A stretch of 64,000 bases of DNA from positions 5,146,001-5,210,000 of the forward strand of contig NZ_JACHIS010000001.1 of the NCBI RefSeq assembly GCF_014203365.1. Reading direction: 5' to 3'. This DNA is from Actinoalloteichus hymeniacidonis (lineage in GTDB: Bacteria; Actinomycetota; Actinomycetes; Mycobacteriales; Pseudonocardiaceae). A program made the position numbers and the translations under genes. Of this stretch, positions 9,085 through 17,120 are shown piece after piece. Below the pieces are notes generated by a model. The model ran no database searches. It was not told the DNA's origin and worked only from the letters and a program-made list of their open reading frames with translations. The number at the start of each line of letters is the position of its first letter. The first letter of the stretch is position 1.

Positions 9085-9160
9085 GATCGGGCTCCGAATC
9101 CGAGGAACAGCATCCGGCGAAGTATCGCCCCCGCCCCTGACCAGCCACCAGTGACACAGC

Positions 9161-9198
9161 GTCATACCTACCCGGGTGGAATGTCATGCCGCAGTCAT
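9161..9198 (+). promoter_or_regulatory. helically phased GTCAT repeats in a divergent promoter region
   Basis: GTCAT occurs at 9161, 9183 and 9194, spaced 22 and 11 bp (two and one helical turns). The last copy is part of the palindrome GTCATGAC. The repeats lie between the kinase operon and the divergent ABC operon. They are candidate binding sites for the LuxR-type response regulator. Confidence 0.4.
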
Positions 9199-9247
9199 GA
9201 CGCAGGCACACTGCCCGTGACGCGTCGAGAAGACTGGAATAGGTGCC

Positions 9248-10132
9248 ATGACCTCGACGCCAGTAATCGACGTAGAACGCCTGAATCTCAAGTACGGCGA
9301 TTTCCACGCGGTGAAGGACCTCTCCTTCCAGGTGAGCAGGGGCGAGCTGTACGCCCTGCTCGGCACCAACGGAGCGGGCAAGACCTCCACCCTGGAGATC
9401 ATCGAAGGCCACCGCAAGCCGACCTCGGGCACCGTGCGGGTCTTCGGGCAGAGCCCTCGGGACCGGGTGGCCGTGCGCCCCAAGATGGGCGTGATGCTGC
9501 AGGAGAGCGGCTTCTCCCCCGACCTGACGGTCAAGGAGTCCGTCGCGCTGATCGGCAAGCTCACCCAGCGCACCGACACCGTCGACCGGGTGCTGAGCAT
9601 CGTCGACCTCACCCGCAAGGCGAGCACCCAGGTCTCCCAGCTCTCCGGTGGTGAGAAGCGCAGGCTGGACTTCGCCACCGCCGTCTACGGCACCCCCGAG
9701 CTGATCTTCCTCGACGAGCCGACCACCGGCTTGGACATCCAGTCCCGAGACGACCTCTGGGAAGCCGTCGACAAGCTGCGGGAGGACGGCAGCACCATCG
9801 TCCTGACCACGCACTATCTGGAGGAGGCCCAGCAGCGTGCCGACCGGATCGGCCTGATGCACCGCGGCAGCTTCCACCAGGAGGGCACGGTCTCGGAGCT
9901 GACGCAGACGCTGCCCGCCGTCATCAGCTTCTTCCTGCCGCCGCACACGCCCGCGTTGCCGCTGCCCGCCGAACGCGAGAGCGATGGAAGGTTCCTCATC
10001 AAGACGACCGACCGGCAGCGAGACCTGTACGTCCTGCTGCGTTGGGCGCTGGAGAACTCCGTGCAGCTGCGGGACCTCGAAGCGGGGCCGACCCGGCTCG
10101 ACGACGTCTTCCGCTCCATCGGCAGCGACTGA
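9248..10132 (+). CDS. ABC transporter ATP-binding protein (ABC-2 exporter)
   Basis: 294 residues. Walker A is GTNGAGKTS (residues 39-47), the signature is LSGGEKRR, Walker B is LIFLDEPTTG, and the H-loop is TTHYLEEA. The roughly 70-residue C-terminal extension is typical of DrrA/NatA-type exporters for drugs, lipids or antibiotics. The cognate permease gene follows after 47 bp. The kinase/regulator operon on the opposite strand is the likely controller. The start has only a weak upstream ribosome site (ATAGGTGCC). Confidence 0.93.
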   Translation: MTSTPVIDVERLNLKYGDFHAVKDLSFQVSRGELYALLGTNGAGKTSTLEIIEGHRKPTSGTVRVFGQSPRDRVAVRPKMGVMLQESGFSPDLTVKESVALIGKLTQRTDTVDRVLSIVDLTRKASTQVSQLSGGEKRRLDFATAVYGTPELIFLDEPTTGLDIQSRDDLWEAVDKLREDGSTIVLTTHYLEEAQQRADRIGLMHRGSFHQEGTVSELTQTLPAVISFFLPPHTPALPLPAERESDGRFLIKTTDRQRDLYVLLRWALENSVQLRDLEAGPTRLDDVFRSIGSD

Positions 10133-10179
10133 CCACAGCCTTCTCCTCTTCCTTTCGCACGAGAACGGATCTCTTCACC

Positions 10180-10902
10180 ATGCTTTCGATCGCCCGCAGT
10201 GAGCTTGTCCAACTATTTCGGAACAAAGCCGTTCTGCTCACCATGTTCATCATTCCCGTCGCGATGGCGGGGTTCTTCATCTACCAGCATGAGCTCTTCG
10301 AATCGCTCGGCGGCGGCCTCGGCGCCATCGCCGCCATCATGATCTTCTATGTCGCAGGCCTCGGCCTTTACACCACCGCGGTGACCACGCTGGCCTCTCG
10401 CAGACAGAATCTCTTCCTCAAGCGGCTGCGGTCCACCGCAGCGAGTGATTCCACTATTCTCTTCGGCCTGATGCTTCCCGTGGTCGTCATCTCGGTGCTG
10501 CAGTCGGTCGTGATCCTCGGCGTGCTCGGTGTGGTCGCAGGCGCACCGGGCGACATCCTGATGCTGGTGCTGGCGGTGCTCTCGCTGTTCGTGATGATGG
10601 TCGGATTGGCCCTGGCCACGGCCGGTATCACCAACTCCCCGGAGCACGCCCAGGTGACCACGCTGCCCATCGGCGTCGGCACCGTCGCCCTGGCGAGCTG
10701 GATCGGCTTCGCAGGTGGCGGGGACCTGCAGATTCTGCAGCGGGTTCTGCCCGGCGGTTCGGCCGCCGAGCTGATCGTCGAGTCGTGGAACGGTGGCATC
10801 TCGCTCTCGGATTCGCTGCCGCTGTTGATTCCCACGGCGGCCTGGATCGTCGTTTCCGTGGTGTTGGCCATTCGGTACTTCCGGTGGGAGCCGCGCCGCT
10901 GA
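10180..10902 (+). CDS. ABC-2 type transporter permease
   Basis: 240 residues with six hydrophobic segments and the ABC-2 layout: a short cytoplasmic N-terminus (MLSIARSELVQLFRNKAVLL), then TM1 and a long loop to TM2 (TLASRRQNLFLKRLRSTA, the conserved coupling segment). It should pair with the ATPase upstream to export a hydrophobic compound or lipid. I chose this ATG because the upstream part of the frame overlaps the ATPase gene and is not membrane-like. Confidence 0.9.
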   Translation: MLSIARSELVQLFRNKAVLLTMFIIPVAMAGFFIYQHELFESLGGGLGAIAAIMIFYVAGLGLYTTAVTTLASRRQNLFLKRLRSTAASDSTILFGLMLPVVVISVLQSVVILGVLGVVAGAPGDILMLVLAVLSLFVMMVGLALATAGITNSPEHAQVTTLPIGVGTVALASWIGFAGGGDLQILQRVLPGGSAAELIVESWNGGISLSDSLPLLIPTAAWIVVSVVLAIRYFRWEPRR

Positions 10903-11331
10903 GCACGAAGGTCAGCGGCCGGTCTTTCGGGCCGGAGCACCACAGCTGTTTTATTGACACCGGCTGCCGCCGAACCCATTGCGGTGGCCGGTGGACGCCC
11001 TCGATATCCGAGCAGTGATATTCCGGTTTCGGATACCTCGAACGCCGGCGCACCAACCCGCTCAAGCGATTCACCTCCCGCGCTGATCCGCCGATTCCCG
11101 GCAACCGGCGAGAAATCGGCATTACGCGCCTGACATCCTCGAACATCCGATCACGGACAGAACACGAGGTCAGCGCGGTTTCGCATCGGGGTCGCGTTAC
11201 ACGACCAGTCACTATTCGTGTCTCACGTCACACGCTCTCAGCTTGAGTGTGCCCTTACGTCACCGTCTTTCCTTGATCCAGGCAAGCCACGACCACCCGG
11301 GTCGAGGCGAATCGGGAGTTGATCACAAACC
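10903..11331. other. 429-bp intergenic region
   Basis: No credible gene on either strand. The only structure I see is near its right end: two ACGTCAC repeats flanking a near-palindrome upstream of the DUF3159 gene, listed separately. Confidence 0.5.
11225..11263 (+). promoter_or_regulatory. ACGTCAC direct repeats around a near-palindrome
   Basis: ACGTCAC occurs at 11225 and 11257, 32 bp apart (three helical turns). Between them lies CACGCTC-N7-GAGTGTG, which matches in six of seven pairs. It ends about 70 bp before the DUF3159 start. The same ACGTCAC heptamer is found twice in a palindromic setting at 27529-27543, upstream of the TAP-like peptidase gene. Confidence 0.3.
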
Positions 11332-12039
11332 ATGTCTGAGAACCGCCACCCCCAGATGAGGCCCGAGCAGGACGCAACGGAGGTCCACCCCACGATCGCC
11401 CCGACGGAGGCCCCACCCGCGACGCCCACGCTCCTCGAACAGTCCGGGGGCGTGTCCGGCGCGATCTACGCCGGAATCCCGGTGGTGGTGTTCGTCGTCG
11501 CCAACAGTGCCTGGGGCCTCACGATGGCCATCTGGCTCTCGGTCGGCGCCGCCGTACTGATCACCCTGGTGCAGCTGTTGCGCAAGGTCCCCTTCAGTCA
11601 GGCCAGCTCCGGCCTGATCGGCGTGGGCATCTGTGTGCTCCTGGCGCAGCTGACCGGATCGGCCGATGGCTTCTTCCTGTTCGGCATCTGGTCGAGCCTG
11701 GTCTTCGCCGTGGTCAGCCTGCTCACCATGGTGCTGCGTTGGCCGCTGGCCGGTGTCATCGGTGGCCTGACCAACGGCAAGGGCAACGTCTGGCGCGAGG
11801 ACAAGCCGTCGATGCGCGCCTACAACATCGCCACCCTCGCCCTCGTCGCCATGTTCGCCTCCCGCTTCGTGGTCCAGCAGTGGCTCTTCGTCGAGGAGAG
11901 CACCGGTTGGCTGGCCGTCGCCGACATCGTCATGGGCTTCCCGTTGCTCGCCGTCGCAGGCTTGGTCGTGGTGTGGGCGGTCCGCTTCTCCACCAAGCGA
12001 CTCAAGGCGCTCGAAGAGCAGCCGGTCCAGAACGGCTGA
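11332..12039 (+). CDS. DUF3159 family membrane protein
   Basis: 235 residues. After a proline- and acid-rich cytoplasmic N-terminus, the family block GGVSGAIYAGIPVVVFVVAN begins the first of about five to six membrane helices. The central loop LTNGKGNVWREDKPSMRAYN is also characteristic. It is known only as a conserved actinobacterial membrane protein; no function can be given. It is transcribed alone; an ACGTCAC repeat pair lies upstream. Confidence 0.8.
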   Translation: MSENRHPQMRPEQDATEVHPTIAPTEAPPATPTLLEQSGGVSGAIYAGIPVVVFVVANSAWGLTMAIWLSVGAAVLITLVQLLRKVPFSQASSGLIGVGICVLLAQLTGSADGFFLFGIWSSLVFAVVSLLTMVLRWPLAGVIGGLTNGKGNVWREDKPSMRAYNIATLALVAMFASRFVVQQWLFVEESTGWLAVADIVMGFPLLAVAGLVVVWAVRFSTKRLKALEEQPVQNG

Positions 12040-12517
12040 AGCACCCGCACCGCCGCAGCACCCTCCCCCTGCAGCTAGGCCAGGCAAGGCACGCACGAGA
12101 CAGAGGATCGGCGCGATCATGGATCTGACGGAGCTCAAGCCGCTACCGGCGAGTCCTCCCTCCGCAGTCCGCTCGCTCGCCCATCGGTTCGCCGCCGATC
12201 CGCTGCCCGTGACCTGCACCCCTCGATACACCGACGCCGCAGCGCCGACCGCGTCCACCGAGTCGCGGTCGGAGACGACCGCTCCCCGCAGGCGCAACCT
12301 GATGCGGACGAGGTCCTACCCCGCTCGGCAGGCCCCCGATTCAGCGTGTGGAAGGAAAGTGGTCCCCGCCAGGTACCACCGCCCGCTCTCCCCCGCACCA
12401 CGACTGTCGACAATGCGATGGAGCATCGGAACGCAGCAACGCCCGAGCTCCACCGCGGCTGTCCACCTCGTCAATCCCCCGGCGCGGAATCTCCGGACGC
12501 GCGAGGCCTACAGCGGC
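12040..12517. other. 478-bp region with no supported gene
   Basis: A long plus-strand frame is open through this stretch, starting at an ATG at 12119, but its proline/arginine/serine-rich product matches nothing I know and then runs antisense through the S9 peptidase gene. I regard it as chance in GC-rich DNA. No convincing hairpin or operator was seen. Confidence 0.4.
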
Positions 12518-14410
12518 TCAGCCCTCGGCCTGCCGACCGCCCAGGTGTTGCGCGAGGAAACGCTCCACCCTTCGGAACATGTCGATCTGGTTCTCCGGGT
12601 TGACGAAGCCGTGTCCCTCGTTGTTCTTGACCAGGTATTCGACGTCGACGCCCCTGGCTCGCAACGCTTCGACGATGTTGTCGGACTCGGCCTTGACCAC
12701 CCGCACGTCGTTGGCGCCCTGCACCACCATCAGCGGCGTGCGGATCTGATCGACCCGGCTGATCGGCGAGCGGGCCAGCATGTCGGCGTACTGCTCCGGA
12801 TCGTCGGGATCCCCGACATAACGGAACCAGTTGTTGATCAACTGATACTTCACGAAGGACGGGAGAGTCTGCATGAAGGTGGCGAGGTTGGAGATGCCGA
12901 CGTAGTCGATGGCTGCGGCGAACAGGTCCGGGGTGAAGGTCACCCCGACCAGCGTCGCGTAGCCGCCGTAGGAACCGCCGAAGATCCCGAGTCGTTTCGG
13001 GTCTGCATAGCCCCGAGCAACCGCCCATTCGACAGCGTCGACCAGGTCGTGGTGCATCGCCCCGGCGAACTCGCCGATCGCGGCCTGCATATGGGCCTTG
13101 CCGTAGCCCACCGAGCCTCGGAAGTTCACCTGCAACACCGCATAACCACGGTTGGCCAGCAGTTGGACGTTCGCCTTGAAATTCCAGAAATCGCGCGCCC
13201 ACGGGCCACCGTGCGGCAGCAGCACCAGGGGCAGTCCGACCGGCTCGATGCCCACCGGCAGCGTCAGGTAGGAGGGCAGCGGCCTGCCGTCCCGCGCGGT
13301 GATCGTCACCGGGACCATCGGCGCCAGCGTCTCGGGATCGAGATTCGGGTACGCCGTGAACAGCAGTCGGCTCCGGCCGGTGGCATGGTCGTAGAACCAG
13401 GTCGCACCCGGCTGCCGGTCGTGGAGGAACGAGACGACCCACCGTTGTCCACTCCGGTCGGAGGACATCTCGCCGAGGTCGCCCTCCGAGAGGGCCGTCA
13501 GCCTCTCCAGGATCACCGCGAAATCCGGATCCACCGCCTGGATCACCTGCCGCTCCCCGAGATAGCGCACCCCGAGCAGTTCCCCGGTCCCTCGGCTACG
13601 GATCAGCGGCGAGGTGGTCTGCAGGACCGCTCGGCGGACCCCATCGAGTTCCAAGGTCGGGTGGCTGTCGACCTCCGTCTCCTCTCCGGTGGTCAGGTCG
13701 AGCCGGGCCAACCGGGTGAGATCGCGATCCCGGCTGGACCCGATCCACACCCCCGTGCCGTCGGCGGCGAGTTCGAAGGGGGCGACATCCAACGGGTAGT
13801 CGATGCCGTCGAACACCGCGATGGGTTCGGGTTGCCCGTCCGCGCCCTTCCAACGCGACACCACGATGTCGCCGTCGGCGGACAGGGTGCGGGCGAACAG
13901 CTCACCGTCGGGCGTGTGCAGCCAGCTGGTGACGTGCCCCGGGTTCTCCGCGAGCACCGTCAGCTCACCCGAGGCGATGTCCAGTTCGAGCAGGTCGAAT
14001 TCGGCGACGTCGCGGTTGTTGAGTTGCAGCAATGCCTTTCCCGGCCGACCGGGCGGCTGCTCGAAACCGACGACCCTTGCTTTGGGGAACGGCGTGAGAT
14101 CGACCGCCGGGGCCGCCGAGTCGGTCAGGTCGACGCGGAACACATGGTGGTTCTCATCGCCGCCGGTGTCCTGGAAGTACAGCAGCCAACGCTGATCACC
14201 GGCCCACTGGAAATTGGTGACGCTGCGGGTCTCGTCGGCGGTCACACACCGCGCCTCGGTATCGGAATCCAACGATTGGACCCAGACGTTCAACCGATTC
14301 TTCCACGGCGCCAGATAAGCGAGCAGCGTACCGTCCGGCGAGATCGAAGCACCCAATTTTCCGGGCGGGTTGAACAGTTCTTCGACGGGAATGATATCTG
14401 GCAGTGCCAT
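12518..14410 (-). CDS. S9 family serine peptidase (prolyl oligopeptidase type)
   Basis: 630 residues, cytoplasmic, with no signal peptide. The first 370 residues form a WD/PD40-like beta-propeller, and the C-terminal 260 the alpha/beta-hydrolase catalytic domain. The nucleophile is S480 in GGSYGGYA. The likely acid is D568 in QGANDVRV and the likely histidine H600 in NNEGHGF, all in family order and spacing. It should cleave short peptides, acyl-peptides or dipeptides. I chose the ATG that gives MALPDIIPVEELF, the usual family N-terminus. It is divergent from merR copy 2 across 282 bp containing two palindromes, so regulation by that protein is plausible. Confidence 0.9.
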   Translation of the reverse strand: MALPDIIPVEELFNPPGKLGASISPDGTLLAYLAPWKNRLNVWVQSLDSDTEARCVTADETRSVTNFQWAGDQRWLLYFQDTGGDENHHVFRVDLTDSAAPAVDLTPFPKARVVGFEQPPGRPGKALLQLNNRDVAEFDLLELDIASGELTVLAENPGHVTSWLHTPDGELFARTLSADGDIVVSRWKGADGQPEPIAVFDGIDYPLDVAPFELAADGTGVWIGSSRDRDLTRLARLDLTTGEETEVDSHPTLELDGVRRAVLQTTSPLIRSRGTGELLGVRYLGERQVIQAVDPDFAVILERLTALSEGDLGEMSSDRSGQRWVVSFLHDRQPGATWFYDHATGRSRLLFTAYPNLDPETLAPMVPVTITARDGRPLPSYLTLPVGIEPVGLPLVLLPHGGPWARDFWNFKANVQLLANRGYAVLQVNFRGSVGYGKAHMQAAIGEFAGAMHHDLVDAVEWAVARGYADPKRLGIFGGSYGGYATLVGVTFTPDLFAAAIDYVGISNLATFMQTLPSFVKYQLINNWFRYVGDPDDPEQYADMLARSPISRVDQIRTPLMVVQGANDVRVVKAESDNIVEALRARGVDVEYLVKNNEGHGFVNPENQIDMFRRVERFLAQHLGGRQAEG

Positions 14411-14530
14411 GCGGATTCCTTTGCTCTGGAACTGTCTCGGACTTGCCGCAGTGCGCCATCTCGGCTCACTGTCGCATTCGACGGCGATGACGGACTTCGA
14501 AGCACTTCGGCATTGCCACAAGGCAAAACG

Positions 14531-14581
14531 ATGCCGTCACGGCATACTCAAGACATTCGACGCAAATGTGAGGCGCCTCAC
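14531..14581. promoter_or_regulatory. two palindromes between the S9 peptidase and merR copy 2
   Basis: ATGCCG-TCA-CGGCAT (14531-14545) and the perfect 14-bp palindrome GTGAGGCGCCTCAC (14568-14581) lie in the divergent gap, 121 and 158 bp from the peptidase start. They do not resemble the TCAAC half-sites of merR copy 1. They are candidate operators for either gene. Confidence 0.4.
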
Positions 14582-14692
14582 CAGCCGCCCACTCGAGCAC
14601 GGCTTGACCCTGCCGCAAGGGCATGGTTTTCACTGGCCGTTGCCGGCGCAGTTATCTCGTCGGGATCCGGCGAAACCGAAGGAGCGGCAATC

Positions 14693-15454
14693 ATGGCGTG
14701 GAGCACTCGTCAGATCGCCGAGCTCACGAATACGACTGTGAAAACCATCCGACATTATCACAAGGTCGAGCTGCTGGCCGAGCCGGAACGCGGCTCCAAT
14801 GGTTACAAGCGATATACCGTCGCACATCTGACCCAAGTACTTCGGATCAAACGACTCGCCGAACTCGGCTTCTCGCTGGCGCAGATCGGCGAGATGGGTG
14901 ACACCGACGAACATCTCGGGCAGGCGTTGCGGGTACTGGATGCCGAGTTGGCCGAGACCATCGACCGACTCCAGCGGGTCCGGGCCGAACTCGCGGTGCT
15001 CCTCCACAACGCGGGACCAACCGACCTACCACTCGAACTGGGTGGCTTCATCGCCACCAAGAAGCTGCCCGAGGCGGACCGCTCATTGACCGTCGTCGTC
15101 AGCCGGGTCCTCGGGCCCGCCGCGCTCGACGCCTACCAGGAGATCCTGCGGGAGCACTGCGACGAGGCGCTCAGCACCGCGTTCGAGCAGTTGCACGCCG
15201 ACACCGACGAGTCGACCCGCCGGGAGTTGGCCGCGCGGCTCGTCGAGCACATCCAGGCTCTCGACGCCGAGCACCCCGGTCTGCTTCGACCGATCGTCGG
15301 CGCCGGTAATGACGCGCAGTTCACCTCGAACACCATCAGGCTGGCGATCAACGATCTCTACCACCCGGCTCAGACCGACGTCCTGGACCGCGTGCAGCGC
15401 GGATTGCGCTCCGCCGTGATCGCGCAGCAGGGGAACTCCCCGCTGGTCGGCTGA
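14693..15454 (+). CDS. MerR-family transcriptional regulator (copy 2)
   Basis: 253 residues, with a GGAG ribosome site before the ATG. The MerR winged helix (STRQIAELTNTTVKTIRHYH) is followed by a dimerisation helix and a C-terminal region collinear with copy 1 at 5640-6383. Long matching stretches include LGFSLA.I.EMGDTD and the tail LYHPAQTDVLDRVQRG against LYNPAQIDVLERIRRG. No cysteine cluster is present. It is divergent from the S9 peptidase gene and followed after 121 bp by the GMC oxidoreductase operon; either may be its target. Copies 1 and 2 look like a duplication that diverged in both target and promoter. Confidence 0.88.
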   Translation: MAWSTRQIAELTNTTVKTIRHYHKVELLAEPERGSNGYKRYTVAHLTQVLRIKRLAELGFSLAQIGEMGDTDEHLGQALRVLDAELAETIDRLQRVRAELAVLLHNAGPTDLPLELGGFIATKKLPEADRSLTVVVSRVLGPAALDAYQEILREHCDEALSTAFEQLHADTDESTRRELAARLVEHIQALDAEHPGLLRPIVGAGNDAQFTSNTIRLAINDLYHPAQTDVLDRVQRGLRSAVIAQQGNSPLVG

Positions 15455-15575
15455 TCGGCCTCCCGAATCTCGCCGCCTGCGGGCGCAACTCAGACACCAC
15501 CACCAGACCGAAGCACCGCTGAGCAGGCCAGTTCCACGCTCAGCACCTACCCACCAACGAGGGGTGAGGAGCTCC

Positions 15576-17120
15576 ATGTACGACACGATCATCATCGGCG
15601 CCGGATCCGCCGGGGCCGCGGTTGCGTCGCGGCTGACCGAGGACGAGCACCGACGCGTGCTGGTTCTCGAAGCGGGCTTGGACTACCGCTCCGCCGAGAC
15701 CGGTCCAGAACTGCAGAGCGTCGAACCCGGCAAGATCAAGGTCGCCATCGAGTTCGCCGAGACCCATACCTTCCCGAAGCTCCTGGCGCGGAGATCCGCC
15801 GCGCAGTCCGCACTGCCCTATGTGCGAGGCAAGGGAGTCGGCGGCAGCTCCGCCATCAACGGCCTGTTCGCAATCCGGGGGGACGCCTCGGACTTCGATG
15901 GCTGGGCGGCACAGGGCTGCACCGGCTGGGGCTACCAGGATGTCCTGCCGCTGCTGAACAAGCTGGAGAACGATCAGGACTTCCCCGACGCCGAGTACCA
16001 CGGCGCCGACGGCCCGATTCCCATCGTCCGACCCAAGCGGGAGAACTTCGCCACGGTCGAGACGGCCGTGGACCAGCTCACCCAGCGGCTCGGTCACCCA
16101 TGGGCCCCGGACCACAACGCGCCCAACTCCACCGGCGTGTCTCCCTACGCCTACAACAGTTTCGGCACCAAGCGGGTCTCGACCAACGACGCCTACCTCG
16201 AACCGGCGCGGGATCGCGCGAATCTGACCGTCATCGGCAATGCGCTGGTCGACCGCGTTCTGTTCGTGGGCAACCGCGTGGTCGGGGTGCGGGCGATCGT
16301 CGACGGGGAGCCGACCGACTTCCACGCGGGCGAGGTCGTGTTGTCGGCGGGTGCCATCCACTCGCCCGCACTGTTGCAGCGCTCCGGCGTCGGCATCGCC
16401 TCGGAACTTCGGGAACTGGGCATCGAGCCCATCGCGGACCTGCCGGTCGGACGCAACCTGCAGGACCACCCTGGCATCGGCCTCGTGCTGGGCATGAACG
16501 AACCGCCGGACTTCGGCGATCAGCCGGAACGCGGCCAGCTGTGTCTGCGTTTCACCACCGGCATCGGCGACGAGGTCAACGACGTCATGCTCGCCACTCC
16601 GGGTGCGCTGGGCATCGGCGTCCCCGCCGCCGCGATCCTCGGCTGGGTGAACCGGATGAGCGGCACCGGCCGCGTCCAGCTGGCAGGCACCGACCCGACC
16701 CTGGATCCGACGGTCGACTTCGACATGCTGTCGCATCCGGATGATCTGCGACGGTTCCGCGCGCTGGTCGACGAGCTGCGCACCTTCGCAGCGCAGCCAG
16801 AATTGCAGAAGATCACCGTCGCGATGGGACTCGGCTCCGCCATGGCCGACCCCACCGAGTCGATGTCGGACTCCGAGTTCGTCGAGTTCGCCCTCGCCAA
16901 TGTCCACGACACGGTGCACGCCGCAGGCAGCTGCCGGATGGGCTCGGCAAACGATCCGGCCACCGTGGTCGACCCGCAGGGCCGCGTGCTCGGCATCGAG
17001 GGCCTTCGGGTCGCCGACGCGAGCATCTTCCCGTGGGCGACTCGGGCGAACACCCACCTCACCTCGGTACTCGTCGGCGAGAAGATCGCCGACTCGATGC
17101 GAAACGGAAGTGTGGCATGA
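15576..17120 (+). CDS. GMC-family FAD oxidoreductase
   Basis: 514 residues. The ADP-binding motif IIIGAGSAGA lies at the N-terminus. The GMC signatures KGVGGSSAINGLFAIRG and LSAGAIHSPALLQRSGVG are present, and the C-terminal HAAGSCRMG and ANTHLTSVLVGEKIAD regions contain the active-site histidines. It oxidises an alcohol to an aldehyde. The aldehyde dehydrogenase gene follows with an ATGA overlap, so together they should convert an alcohol to an acid, as choline dehydrogenase plus betaine-aldehyde dehydrogenase do. Choline is only one possible substrate. GAGGAG precedes this start. Confidence 0.9.
   Translation: MYDTIIIGAGSAGAAVASRLTEDEHRRVLVLEAGLDYRSAETGPELQSVEPGKIKVAIEFAETHTFPKLLARRSAAQSALPYVRGKGVGGSSAINGLFAIRGDASDFDGWAAQGCTGWGYQDVLPLLNKLENDQDFPDAEYHGADGPIPIVRPKRENFATVETAVDQLTQRLGHPWAPDHNAPNSTGVSPYAYNSFGTKRVSTNDAYLEPARDRANLTVIGNALVDRVLFVGNRVVGVRAIVDGEPTDFHAGEVVLSAGAIHSPALLQRSGVGIASELRELGIEPIADLPVGRNLQDHPGIGLVLGMNEPPDFGDQPERGQLCLRFTTGIGDEVNDVMLATPGALGIGVPAAAILGWVNRMSGTGRVQLAGTDPTLDPTVDFDMLSHPDDLRRFRALVDELRTFAAQPELQKITVAMGLGSAMADPTESMSDSEFVEFALANVHDTVHAAGSCRMGSANDPATVVDPQGRVLGIEGLRVADASIFPWATRANTHLTSVLVGEKIADSMRNGSVA

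Noticed and set aside
12119-14692. Very long plus-strand frame (about 860 codons before merR copy 2) starting at an ATG
   Set aside because: It runs antisense to the complete S9 peptidase gene with its intact catalytic triad. Its product has no recognisable domain until it enters the merR gene; it is a GC-rich shadow frame.
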